From the NCBI GenBank assembly GCA_041752455.1, contig JBGSWL010000123.1, forward strand, positions 1-10,614: DNA of 10,614 nt. Direction: 5' to 3'. Each line of letters begins with the position of its first letter. The stretch's first letter is position 1. The position numbers were made by a program, and so were the translations under genes. Positions 1-7,860 of the stretch are shown piece after piece. This DNA is from JBGSWL01 sp041752455. GTDB lineage: Bacteria > Pseudomonadota > Alphaproteobacteria > Rhizobiales > Rhizobiaceae. The notes under the pieces are model-generated. The model saw nothing but the letters and a program-made list of their open reading frames with translations. It searched no databases and was not told where the DNA came from.

Positions 1-981
1 GCGCGCGCGCGCGTCCAGCGCAGCATCGGCCGGGGTGCCAAGCGTCTCGATCGCGCTGTCATCGACGCCGATCTTGCGAACCGTGCGGCGCATCCCGAAT
101 TGCGGATGGCCGACGGTCGAGGCACGCTCGGCATCGGGATGATCGAGCGCAGCAAGCACCACAGCGTCGTCCGAGGTCGTATAGCCAGGAAGGACCACAG
201 CCCCTTGATCGAGGCGCGCGACCGTCGCCATCAGTGCGGCGGTGGCCGGGATCGAACCGGTCGAACCGGCGATGATGACCGGGCCACGGGCAGCACCTGC
301 CGCCAGCGCTTCGCCCTGCCGCTTCAAAGCAAGATTGCGCAGATGGGCCGCATCGACGCGGCCTTGCTCGGCAAGGTAACCCGGCCACCCGGTGCGCACG
401 ATGTCGAGAAAGGCAAGCGTCAGCTTCCACCAGTCCGACATATCAACGCGGGCGGCGCGGGCAATCGCGTCCAGCCCGCCCGCTTCGGTTTCCAGACTGT
501 CGATGAGTTCGCCAAGGCTGGAGGCCATCCACAGCGAATCGGCAACGGAGACGGGCGTGTCGATTGGCTCTCCGTCAAACAGGTCGTCGAGCAACGGCGT
601 ATGGATCGCCGTGGTCCAGGCCTGCACCAGATGTCCGAGAACGATCTGCCGCTCGCGCGCCGGAACTGCCGGCGGCAGGTCAAGCATGGCGGCAGTATCG
701 AGCGACAGGAGATCAGCCGGATCAAACTCGCCAAGCGGCCTAATGCGTGGCAGAAGTGCACTTTTGCCGCCGAGCAGATCGACAAAGACCGAGCGCAATT
801 CGCGCGCCGCGCGCCGTGTCGGCACATGGATAGTCGCGTCCGAAAGGGCGAGCGGGTCACCGGAATGGGAAAAGCCTTCGATCAGCCTGCCGTCAGCAAG
901 CGCCCGCGCCACCGTTTCCAGAAACGGCGCTCCGGGCGGAACCGTGAAGACGCGTGGATGGCGATAGCCCGTTGCACTCAT
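1..981 (-). CDS. addB: Double-strand break repair protein AddB, N-terminal part (cut by left edge)
   Basis: This is the first 327 codons of a longer gene whose 3' end lies outside the window. AddB pairs with AddA to form the helicase-nuclease that resects double-strand breaks for RecA loading, the role RecBCD has in enterics. I translated the frame from the ATG at 981 to base 1 and found no stop. It opens with MSATGYRHPRVFTVPPGAPF, a form typical of alphaproteobacterial AddB (a secreted-looking start is absent). It continues with a conserved threonine-arginine stretch (HVPTRRAARELRSVF) and, near residue 240, GSTGSIPATAALM followed by GAVVLPG, which I recognise from rhizobial AddB. The C-terminal nuclease domain is not visible. 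The ATG has no strong Shine-Dalgarno sequence. The frame stays open upstream to murU with one possible TTG start, so the exact start is moderately sure. It follows murU by 76 bases and is probably the last gene of the divL-tsaE/amgK-murU unit. Confidence 0.85.
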   Translation of the reverse strand, partial: MSATGYRHPRVFTVPPGAPFLETVARALADGRLIEGFSHSGDPLALSDATIHVPTRRAARELRSVFVDLLGGKSALLPRIRPLGEFDPADLLSLDTAAMLDLPPAVPARERQIVLGHLVQAWTTAIHTPLLDDLFDGEPIDTPVSVADSLWMASSLGELIDSLETEAGGLDAIARAARVDMSDWWKLTLAFLDIVRTGWPGYLAEQGRVDAAHLRNLALKRQGEALAAGAARGPVIIAGSTGSIPATAALMATVARLDQGAVVLPGYTTSDDAVVLAALDHPDAERASTVGHPQFGMRRTVRKIGVDDSAIETLGTPADAALDARAR

Positions 982-1057
982 CGTCCGCTTGCCCGTCCGC
1001 CTGCGCTGTTTGCCGTGATTCTCGCCGTGCTGATTTGGTCAGGCGGCAAGGTTCCGG

Positions 1058-1786
1058 TCAACCGCCGTTGGCGGCAAGGTGGGCTTCGGCCTCTTCCAAC
1101 CCCGCAGGCGTGCCGACCGTGTACCAATGACCGCCGGTAATGGCATGGCCGAACAGGTGACCGGCACGGATTGCCGCATCGAACTGCAGGTTGAGCGAGT
1201 GGGGCCCGTCCGGCGCATCGGAAAAGACGTGCGGCGCGATGATCGCGGCACCGGCATAGATGTAGCCGGTGTCAGCACCTTTCGGCGCCCGGGCGAGCCG
1301 TCCATCCGCGCCAAGATGAAAGTCGATCCCGCCGGAATGGCCGGTCGTTTGCTCCGGGGCAACGACGAGCAGAGCCATGTCCATCCGTGGCGGATCGAAA
1401 CCCGCGATCATGCCGGACAGGACCGTCTCACCCTTCGGCTCGGTCCAGAACGTATCGGCATTGATTAGAAGAAACGGTGCTTCGCCGAGAAGCGGCAGGG
1501 CGCTCACGATCCCGCCGCCCGTGTCGAGGATTTCGGCCCGTTCGTCGCTGATCGCAATCGCCGGATCGGTCCGCCCGGCGCAGTGCTCGATGATTTGCTC
1601 GCCGAGATAGTGCACGTTGACGACGGCCTTCGTGATCCCGGCGGCAACCGCTGCATCCAGCGCCCGGTCAAGCATGGTGCGCCCGCCGACCTTGACCAGC
1701 GGTTTCGGCGTTGTGTCGGTGATCGGCCGCAGCCGCTTGCCGAAACCGGCCGCAAGGATCATCGTATGGGTGATGCCCGTCGTCAC
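1058..1786 (-). CDS. murU: Nucleotidyltransferase, MurU-type N-acetylmuramate-1-phosphate uridylyltransferase
   Basis: A 242-residue sugar-phosphate nucleotidyltransferase. The N-terminal signature LAAGFGKRLRPIT (residues 11-23) binds the nucleotide, KPLVKV (28-33) carries the conserved lysine, DTGGGI lies at 88-93 and the metal-binding NAD at 109-111. Its neighbour encodes an AmgK-type kinase, as in Pseudomonas, where AmgK makes MurNAc-1-phosphate and MurU converts it with UTP to UDP-MurNAc. This recycles cell-wall sugar and bypasses MurA, the fosfomycin target. The function is therefore inferred from family plus context; a general NDP-sugar pyrophosphorylase is the alternative. The start is a GTG whose bases overlap the TGA of the preceding gene (GTGA), which suggests translational coupling, and GGGAG lies 7 bases upstream. 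An oddity: near the C-terminus the usual Trp-x-Asp-x-Gly-Thr reads WYTVGTP (221-227), with Thr223 where related enzymes often have a metal-binding Asp. Confidence 0.8.
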   Translation of the reverse strand: MTTGITHTMILAAGFGKRLRPITDTTPKPLVKVGGRTMLDRALDAAVAAGITKAVVNVHYLGEQIIEHCAGRTDPAIAISDERAEILDTGGGIVSALPLLGEAPFLLINADTFWTEPKGETVLSGMIAGFDPPRMDMALLVVAPEQTTGHSGGIDFHLGADGRLARAPKGADTGYIYAGAAIIAPHVFSDAPDGPHSLNLQFDAAIRAGHLFGHAITGGHWYTVGTPAGLEEAEAHLAANGG

Positions 1787-3315
1787 GGCTGATCTCCCAT
1801 CGACAGACCGTTGGCGGAGAACCAGTCTTTGAGCGATGCCAGAACCGGGGCGTCGATCAGCCCGGCCATGGTGCGGCGCATGCGGGGCAGGTGCGCGAGA
1901 TAGGCCGGCTTGCCATCGCGTTCATCGAGGCGAACGAAGATGCCGAGTATCTTGGCAGCGCGTTGTGCGGCAAGGATGGTGTAGGCGTCGCGGAACGCTT
2001 TTTCGTCAAACCCGGGATCGGCTTGCATCCGCAGCGCGATGTAATGCGAAAGAAGCTCGGCTTGCAGCGAAGGGTCCACGTCGATGCGCGCATCGGTCAC
2101 CAGCGAGGCGACATCATAGGCCGGATGGCCCCAAAGTGCGTCCTGGAAATCGATGAGGCCGATCCGGTCGGTCCCGGTCTCATCGGGTCGGAAGATGACG
2201 TTGGGCGAATGGAAGTCGCGCAGCAACAGGCCCTTGGGTCCGGCATCGACCACGCCATGCAGTGCGGTCCAGATATCCTGCCAGGCGTCTCTTGCAGCTT
2301 GGGAGGGCTGTCGCCCGGCAAAGCGCGGCACATACCAGTCAAGCATCAGCGCCGCCTCGATCTGGAACACGCCGAGCTCGAAATCGGGAAGGCGGTGCAC
2401 ATGGCCATCGGCCGTCTCGATGGTCTGCTGAAAGGGTCGCGCATGCAGCGCGGCGAGGCAGTCGATGGCAGCCCTGTAGCGGGCCGCAATGGGCCGCCGC
2501 GCTTCATCGATGATCAATCCGTCGCCAAGGTTTTCAATGACCAGCAGCCCCGCATCCCGGTCAGCCGCAAATATGTCCGGCGCCGCAAAGCCCTGCGCCT
2601 TCAGCGCGTGGGCAACCGCGATGAACGGACCGACATCTTCGGCAAGATGGGCAATCCGTGAATAGGGCTTGCCATCCTTGACGATCGGCCCGTCGGGCAT
2701 CGCGGGCGCATTCATCAGGATGGCAGGCCGACCATCGGCAACGATCCGCTCGTATGAGCGGGCCGAAGCATCCCCGGTCAGGTGGGCGCGCCAGCAATCC
2801 TGCCAGCCCGAGGCATCGAGGAAGGCGCGGATCCGCCGGCTTCGCACGAGCCGTGCTGCAAAATCGTGCGGCATCGTCGCCGTGATCCGGCGACGGTCAC
2901 GGCCATCGTCGCCAATCGCTTCTGCAAGGCTCAACAGGACACGGTCACCTGGAAGGCGATCCCCGGCGCGCTCCGGCCACTCGACCAGCGCAACGCCGGT
3001 CTCCAATGCTTCTTCCAGGCCGAGTTCATCCAGTTCGGCAGGGTCTGCGATCCGGTAGAGATCGAAATGGGCGACGGACGGATGCCCGCCATAGGTCTGC
3101 ACAAGGGTAAATGTCGGGCTTGGAATGTCGGTCTCGCCCGCCTGATCGTCGAGGCAGGTGCGAATGAAGGCCCGGGCAAAGGTCGATTTGCCGGCACCAA
3201 GATCTCCGGAAAGCGCTATGCAGTCGCCTTTGCGGGCCGCACGGGCAAAGTCAGCCGCCAACAGCTGCAAATGCGCTTCATCGAGTGCGCCAAGATCAAC
3301 GCGGATCGTGTTCAC
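1783..3315 (-). CDS. tsaE-amgK: Fused TsaE ATPase and AmgK-type anomeric sugar kinase
   Basis: A 510-residue two-domain protein. Residues 1 to about 150 are TsaE, the ATPase that with TsaB and TsaD adds threonylcarbamoyl to A37 of ANN-decoding tRNAs. The Walker A motif GDLGAGKST is at 37-45, SPTFTLVQTY at 66-75, HFDLYRI at 83-89 and EWPE at 112-115, all hallmarks of the family. Residues from about 155 to 510 are an aminoglycoside phosphotransferase-like kinase: the catalytic loop LLRDFHSPNVIF (364-375) has Asp367 and Asn372, and GLIDFQDA (386-393) has the metal-binding Asp389. Together with the adjacent murU this points to AmgK, which phosphorylates MurNAc (and GlcNAc) at the anomeric carbon. 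Each part has about the full length of its stand-alone relative, and no stop or frame change separates them, so it is a true fusion, a known arrangement in Hyphomicrobiales. Start is GTG, 10 bases after the divL stop, with only a weak ribosome site. The kinase substrate is inferred, not shown. Confidence 0.88.
   Translation of the reverse strand: MNTIRVDLGALDEAHLQLLAADFARAARKGDCIALSGDLGAGKSTFARAFIRTCLDDQAGETDIPSPTFTLVQTYGGHPSVAHFDLYRIADPAELDELGLEEALETGVALVEWPERAGDRLPGDRVLLSLAEAIGDDGRDRRRITATMPHDFAARLVRSRRIRAFLDASGWQDCWRAHLTGDASARSYERIVADGRPAILMNAPAMPDGPIVKDGKPYSRIAHLAEDVGPFIAVAHALKAQGFAAPDIFAADRDAGLLVIENLGDGLIIDEARRPIAARYRAAIDCLAALHARPFQQTIETADGHVHRLPDFELGVFQIEAALMLDWYVPRFAGRQPSQAARDAWQDIWTALHGVVDAGPKGLLLRDFHSPNVIFRPDETGTDRIGLIDFQDALWGHPAYDVASLVTDARIDVDPSLQAELLSHYIALRMQADPGFDEKAFRDAYTILAAQRAAKILGIFVRLDERDGKPAYLAHLPRMRRTMAGLIDAPVLASLKDWFSANGLSMGDQP
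1794..1798 (-). promoter_or_regulatory. Ribosome binding site of murU
   Basis: GGGAG lies 7 bases before the GTG at 1786, inside the last codons of tsaE-amgK. It supports the GTG start, which overlaps the upstream stop codon by four bases. Confidence 0.6.
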
Positions 3316-3325
3316 CTTCGGCCTG

Positions 3326-5839
3326 TCACTCGGCTGCAGCGCGCAGGTGCGCCGGCGCGTCGGGGAACGTCATGACCACTTCGGTCCCTTTGTCCTTGCG
3401 CGACTGGATCTCGACCGTTCCGCCATGCAGCCGCACAAAGCTGCGAACAAGGGCAAGGCCGAGGCCTGACCCACGCTTGCGTCCGCCGGCTCCCGTATGG
3501 AAGCGCTCGAACACGTCTTCCAGCGCCGCTTCCTCGATGCCCGGACCCTGATCGCGAATCTTGAACGTCACGCCACTTTCGCCCCGCTCGCAGGAGAATG
3601 TGACCATCGTGCCATCCGGGGCAAAATTGCCGGCATTCTGCAGGATGTTGACCATGATGCGCAGAAGCCGCGCCTGATCGGCGATGATCTCCCCGGCCTC
3701 CGGATCGATCCGGGTGACCAGTTCGATGGCATTTTCCTGCATCAGCGCGTCGACGTTCGATGCTGCCTCGCGCATGGTTGCCGCAACGTCGACCGGCGCA
3801 AAGTCCAGTTCGATGATCCCGGCATCGGCGCTGACCAGATCCAGGATGTCTTCCGTCAGCGCCTTGAGCTCGCCCGATGAGGCGGCGACGTGCCCGACAT
3901 ATTCGGTCTGCTTCTCGGTCAGCGGCCCTGCTGATTTCATTGCCAGCAATTCCGTGAAACCGGAAATCGTCGTCAGCGGCACCCGCAGTTCATAAGAAAC
4001 ATGCTTCATGAAACGGTCACGCAGCTGCGCGGTACGCTCCAGCGCCTCATTGCGATCGCGCAACGCGCGCTCGATCTGCTCGGAATCGGTGACATCGACG
4101 AAGGTGATCATCGTCTGGCCGTTCGGCAGCGGAACGACCATCCAGGCAAGGTGCCGGCCATCTGCCTCGGCCCGCCCGGCTGTTTCACCGCGCTCGTCCT
4201 CGAAGCCGGTCACGAGCCCTGCAAATTGTTCCCAAGGACCGGGATCACCGAATTGCGCCGTGCAGGATCGCGAGATGTCGGCGATATGCAGCGGGCCGTC
4301 AGCCATCAGGTGCGAAATGCCCCAGAACCGCTTGAACGCGGGATTGGCAAGCTGCAGCTTGCCGTCCGAGCCGAACACCGCAACGCCCTCGGCCAGATGG
4401 TCGAGCGTTTCGCCCTGGACGCGGACCATAGTTTCGTACCGGCTTTCCAGATCAATACGTTCGGTGAGGTTTTCGAACACCCAGGTCAGGCCACCCTTCG
4501 GATGGGGATGAGCCTTGACCCGCATCGTGCGCCCGTCCGGCAGATACCACCAGTGTTCTGCCGGATCGACCGACTGGAAGGCCGACAGGACATCATCTTT
4601 CCAGCGTCTCCACTCCGGCTGCTCGGGAAGTTTGCCTTCGGTGCGCATGCGATCAAGGAACATCGACATGTCCGGTTCGCGCGCCAGGAAACCGGCATCC
4701 AGATCCCACATGCGCTCGAACGCCTGGTTGTGAAAGCGCAGCTTGGCCTGCGCATCGAACATCGCGACCGCTGTCGTCAGTCCGTCGAGCGTTTCCTCGT
4801 GGCTTCGGATGGTCGTGTTGAGTTCGGCGCGCATCGCCTCGGCCTCGGTCTGGTCAAGCGCAAGGCCGGCAGAACCAAACGGACCGGTGCAATCGACGAC
4901 GTCATAGGTGACCCGGTCGCCGCGAACGACCGTCGTCACCGAACCGGCAAAGGCGCCCTCCGTCTCACGCTTGGCAGCGATGCTTCGACCGGTTTGTGTG
5001 CCGAACAATTCGGCCTGGCGCCGCACCGCATCGCCGGTCTGTGCCATTTCGACGGCCTCGCCATAGGCCCGGTTGACCCAAGTGAGCGATCCGTCCTTGC
5101 GGCGGAGCCAGACCGGGATGCGCGAGGAATCCAGCAGCGTCTGCAGCGTCTCAAGCGTTTCGACGACGCGCTGGTATTCGGCTCGCACGCGCGCATGCTC
5201 GGCCCGTTCGCCCGACAGATTGGCAAATCGCACCACGGCGCTGCCGCCGACCGTCCTGCCAGTCACCTCGATCGGCGTGCCGAGGCTGGTCTGGATCACA
5301 TCGCCGAACGGAATGGCATCATCGCGCAAGGCACCGATGGCATGATCGAGGCGGGTCGCGGAGCGCGGCTCCAGCCAGCGCCCGAAGGCGAGAAATTCGC
5401 TTCGGTTGTCCGGCGCGCCGGTGATCGCGTCAAGCTTGCCGGTCACCGTCGGCTTGGTGTTGCGGTCGGTCCAAACGACGGCGCGCTGACCTTCTGCCGT
5501 TGCGAGCGCTTCAAGCTGGTTGATGCGCGAATTGAGAGCGCTCACCCGGCCGCGCAGCGCAAGGTTCTGCGAGGCTGTGCGGCCGCGCTCGCGGATCAAC
5601 CAAAGCGCCGAGGCAAGCGCTGCCGTCAAAGCGCCGGCAAAAAGCGCGAACTGCATCACTTCGATGGTCTGGAACGGAATGCCGAAGATGTTGAATGCGG
5701 CGGCCGTGCGCTCTTGAGCCGAGGCAACACCGGGTGTGGCGCAAAGCGCTGTCGTGGCAAAAAGCCAACCGCGCTGCGTCCGCTGCGACAATCGTGTCAA
5801 AACGCGTCGTCCCTTCCGCGCCTTGAACAGTTTCGGCAT
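3326..5839 (-). CDS. divL: DivL-like PAS sensor kinase with tyrosine in place of the phospho-acceptor histidine
   Basis: An 837-residue membrane-anchored sensor kinase relative. A hydrophobic stretch at 24-42 ending in ASA-QE looks like a signal sequence or first anchor. A second hydrophobic segment at about 56-82 is followed by basic residues and a probable coiled coil. PAS-like regions then lie at about 231-325, 348-460 and 473-588. The dimerisation helix carries HVSYELRVPLT: Tyr616 takes the place of the histidine in the usual SHELRTPLT. The ATPase domain keeps its N box (NILQNAGNF, 731-739), DQGPG (763-767), FERFH and GSGLGLALV (790-798). A tyrosine here is the hallmark of Caulobacter DivL (Tyr550), which binds DivK and controls CckA and so CtrA activity. 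The function is inferred from that hallmark, the PAS layout and the TsaE/AmgK neighbours. The frame is open further upstream, but the ATG at 5839 has a strong AAGGGGA site, so I chose it over the 57-residue longer form. It heads the divL-tsaE/amgK-murU-addB unit. Confidence 0.85.
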   Translation of the reverse strand: MPKLFKARKGRRVLTRLSQRTQRGWLFATTALCATPGVASAQERTAAAFNIFGIPFQTIEVMQFALFAGALTAALASALWLIRERGRTASQNLALRGRVSALNSRINQLEALATAEGQRAVVWTDRNTKPTVTGKLDAITGAPDNRSEFLAFGRWLEPRSATRLDHAIGALRDDAIPFGDVIQTSLGTPIEVTGRTVGGSAVVRFANLSGERAEHARVRAEYQRVVETLETLQTLLDSSRIPVWLRRKDGSLTWVNRAYGEAVEMAQTGDAVRRQAELFGTQTGRSIAAKRETEGAFAGSVTTVVRGDRVTYDVVDCTGPFGSAGLALDQTEAEAMRAELNTTIRSHEETLDGLTTAVAMFDAQAKLRFHNQAFERMWDLDAGFLAREPDMSMFLDRMRTEGKLPEQPEWRRWKDDVLSAFQSVDPAEHWWYLPDGRTMRVKAHPHPKGGLTWVFENLTERIDLESRYETMVRVQGETLDHLAEGVAVFGSDGKLQLANPAFKRFWGISHLMADGPLHIADISRSCTAQFGDPGPWEQFAGLVTGFEDERGETAGRAEADGRHLAWMVVPLPNGQTMITFVDVTDSEQIERALRDRNEALERTAQLRDRFMKHVSYELRVPLTTISGFTELLAMKSAGPLTEKQTEYVGHVAASSGELKALTEDILDLVSADAGIIELDFAPVDVAATMREAASNVDALMQENAIELVTRIDPEAGEIIADQARLLRIMVNILQNAGNFAPDGTMVTFSCERGESGVTFKIRDQGPGIEEAALEDVFERFHTGAGGRKRGSGLGLALVRSFVRLHGGTVEIQSRKDKGTEVVMTFPDAPAHLRAAAE

Positions 5840-5844
5840 GCCGG

Positions 5845-5851
5845 TCCCCTT
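5845..5851 (-). promoter_or_regulatory. Ribosome binding site deciding the divL start
   Basis: AAGGGGA lies 5 bases before the ATG at 5839. No comparable site precedes the in-frame start at 6010, and the extra N-terminal residues that start would add overlap the ahcY terminator. This favours the shorter DivL. Confidence 0.65.
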
Positions 5852-5869
5852 GCCGTCGTGGCGTACCCG

Positions 5870-5958
5870 GAATCCCTTCAACTTTGCAGGGTTTGAGCCC
5901 TGCAGGGCGACGGACACCGATACGCGCGAATCAGGGCACAATACCGGCAGCGGGAATC
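5870..5958. promoter_or_regulatory. Cluster of three GANTC (CcrM methylation) sites before divL
   Basis: GAATC occurs at 5870-5874, 5928-5932 and 5954-5958. CcrM methylates the adenine of GANTC in alphaproteobacteria, and GcrA uses such methylated sites in promoters of cell-cycle genes. By eye I found only about seven other GANTC sites in the rest of the window, all inside genes, so three within 89 bases of the divL upstream region stand out. A role in timing divL expression is inference. Confidence 0.5.
5885..5904 (-). promoter_or_regulatory. Inverted repeat in the divL leader
   Basis: A perfect 7-base inverted repeat (TGCAGGG and CCCTGCA) with a 6-base loop lies about 45 bases before the divL start. 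It could be a protein-binding site or an mRNA hairpin. It is not followed by a T-run, so it is not an intrinsic terminator. Confidence 0.4.
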
Positions 5959-5966
5959 CCCGTGAA
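5938..5966 (-). promoter_or_regulatory. Possible sigma-70 promoter of divL
   Basis: On the minus strand TTCACG (5961-5966) and TATTGT (5938-5943) are separated by 17 bases, each matching 4 of 6 consensus bases. Transcription would start near 5931 and leave a leader of about 90 bases. One GAATC falls in the spacer and another at the expected start point, as in promoters regulated by GcrA. The hexamers are weak, so this is a candidate only. The terminator just upstream makes a separate promoter for divL likely. Confidence 0.35.
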
Positions 5967-5983
5967 GCGGCAATTTCAGTGCG

Positions 5984-6017
5984 CAAACGAAAACGGCCCG
6001 CGCAAGGCACGGGCCGT
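5984..6017 (-). terminator. Intrinsic terminator of ahcY
   Basis: An 8-base perfect stem (ACGGCCCG at 6010-6017 read on the minus strand, CGGGCCGT at 5993-6000) with a 9-base loop is followed on the minus strand by TTTTCGTTTG. It lies about 20 bases after the ahcY stop. The T-run is interrupted by CG, so termination may be incomplete. Confidence 0.7.
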
Positions 6018-6020
6018 GGA

Positions 6021-6038
6021 TGATCGATTGGAAATCGA

Positions 6039-6041
<3 letters not shown>
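6021..6041 (-). repeat. 9-base palindrome at the ahcY stop codon
   Basis: TGATCGATT and AATCGATCA form a perfect 9-base inverted repeat with a 3-base centre. Its first three bases on the minus strand are the ahcY TGA stop. It lies directly before the terminator hairpin and could stabilise the ahcY mRNA end or be a binding site. It has no T-run of its own. Confidence 0.6.
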
Positions 6042-7442
<1,401 letters not shown>

Positions 7443-7448
7443 GGCTGG

Positions 7449-7452
7449 CTCC
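7449..7452 (-). promoter_or_regulatory. Ribosome binding site deciding the ahcY start
   Basis: GGAG lies 6 bases before the ATG at 7442. It excludes the in-frame upstream starts at 7454 and 7463 as the main start, since the site lies within or after them. Confidence 0.65.
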
Positions 7453-7471
7453 ATTATGTTCACGGGTTTGC

Positions 7472-7496
7472 GCGGTGCCTAGCAGAACCACACCGC
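7472..7496 (-). promoter_or_regulatory. Possible hairpin in the ahcY 5' leader
   Basis: On the minus strand GCGGTG (7491-7496) pairs with CACCGC (7472-7477) around a 13-base loop, about 30 bases before the ahcY start. ahcY genes in some bacteria are controlled by SAH-sensing riboswitches. I cannot match this short leader to the SAH, SAM-II or SAM/SAH consensus by eye, so I call it only a possible structured leader. Confidence 0.3.
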
Positions 7497-7508
7497 AGGC
7501 GCAATCGC

Positions 7509-7536
7509 AACATAAGGAAATGTTTATATCTTGATA
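7509..7536 (-). promoter_or_regulatory. AT-rich palindromes upstream of ahcY, candidate operator or promoter region
   Basis: In otherwise GC-rich DNA, this 28-base stretch holds two adjacent inverted repeats: AACAT/ATGTT with a 6-base centre (7509-7524) and TATC/GATA with a 2-base centre (7527-7536). ArsR-family SahR proteins control methionine-cycle genes in some proteobacteria through AT-rich palindromes before ahcY. Whether this matches a SahR site is not verified. It lies directly after the ptsH stop. Confidence 0.4.
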
Positions 7537-7543
7537 CGCGGCG

Positions 7544-7831
7544 TCATTCGCCTTCGCCGAACCGGTCGGCGATCAGCGCAGCGATCGCGGTCATGGCGGC
7601 CTGCGCATCCGGACCGGTTGTGGCGATTTCAATCGTGGTACCGGGCCCGGCCGCCAACAGCATCAGTCCCATGATCGATGTTCCGCCGACACTGGTGCCA
7701 TCGCGGGTAACGGTCACTTCGGCATCAAGACTTTCGACGAGCCGCACGAATTTTGATGACGCGCGCGCATGCAGGCCCCGCTTGTTGAGGATCTCGAAGG
7801 CGGCGCAAAACTGCTGGGGTTCTGAGGTCAT
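7544..7831 (-). CDS. ptsH: HPr phosphocarrier protein
   Basis: A 95-residue cytoplasmic HPr of normal family length. The active-site motif KRGLHARASSKF places the phospho-carrier histidine at His21, which would accept phosphate from Enzyme I (not in the window) and pass it to EIIA. The regulatory motif TSIMGLMLLAAGPG places Ser52 where Gram-positive HPr has Ser46, the target of HPr kinase; an hprK gene lies two genes upstream, so this serine is probably used. In alphaproteobacteria of this kind the HPr/EIIA/HprK set is thought to be regulatory and not to transport sugar, and no PTS permease is seen here. It follows manX by 29 bases and probably shares its mRNA. The start ATG has only a weak TAGG-like ribosome site. 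Downstream no hairpin terminator is seen before the ahcY leader. Confidence 0.95.
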   Translation of the reverse strand: MTSEPQQFCAAFEILNKRGLHARASSKFVRLVESLDAEVTVTRDGTSVGGTSIMGLMLLAAGPGTTIEIATTGPDAQAAMTAIAALIADRFGEGE

Positions 7832-7860
7832 GGCCTACCGGCGGTCCGAGGTGTGGCCGC

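Noticed and set aside
1..13. Alternating GC run at the left edge, possible repeat or Z-DNA element
   Set aside because: It lies in frame in addB and encodes Ala-Arg repeats, common in such GC-rich genes. Any slippage effect cannot be judged from one copy at the edge.
100..1140. A 346-codon open frame on the plus strand opposite addB and the end of murU
   Set aside because: It crosses the gene boundary and reads as low-complexity basic protein. The minus-strand frame gives a recognisable AddB N-terminus.
3983..4003. His613 in DivL as an alternative phospho-acceptor
   Set aside because: It lies three residues before the H-box position, which is fixed by the following Glu-Leu-Arg and Pro-Leu-Thr; that position is Tyr616.
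4001..5896. A 631-codon open frame on the plus strand opposite divL
   Set aside because: It is the mirror of a strongly supported gene in GC-rich DNA. Its translation is rich in Arg, His and Gly with no recognisable domain, and it has no matching neighbours.
5840..6010. A 57-residue N-terminal extension of DivL using an upstream in-frame start
   Set aside because: It would begin inside the ahcY terminator hairpin, has no good ribosome site, and encodes residues unlike a membrane-protein start. The ATG at 5839 has a strong site.
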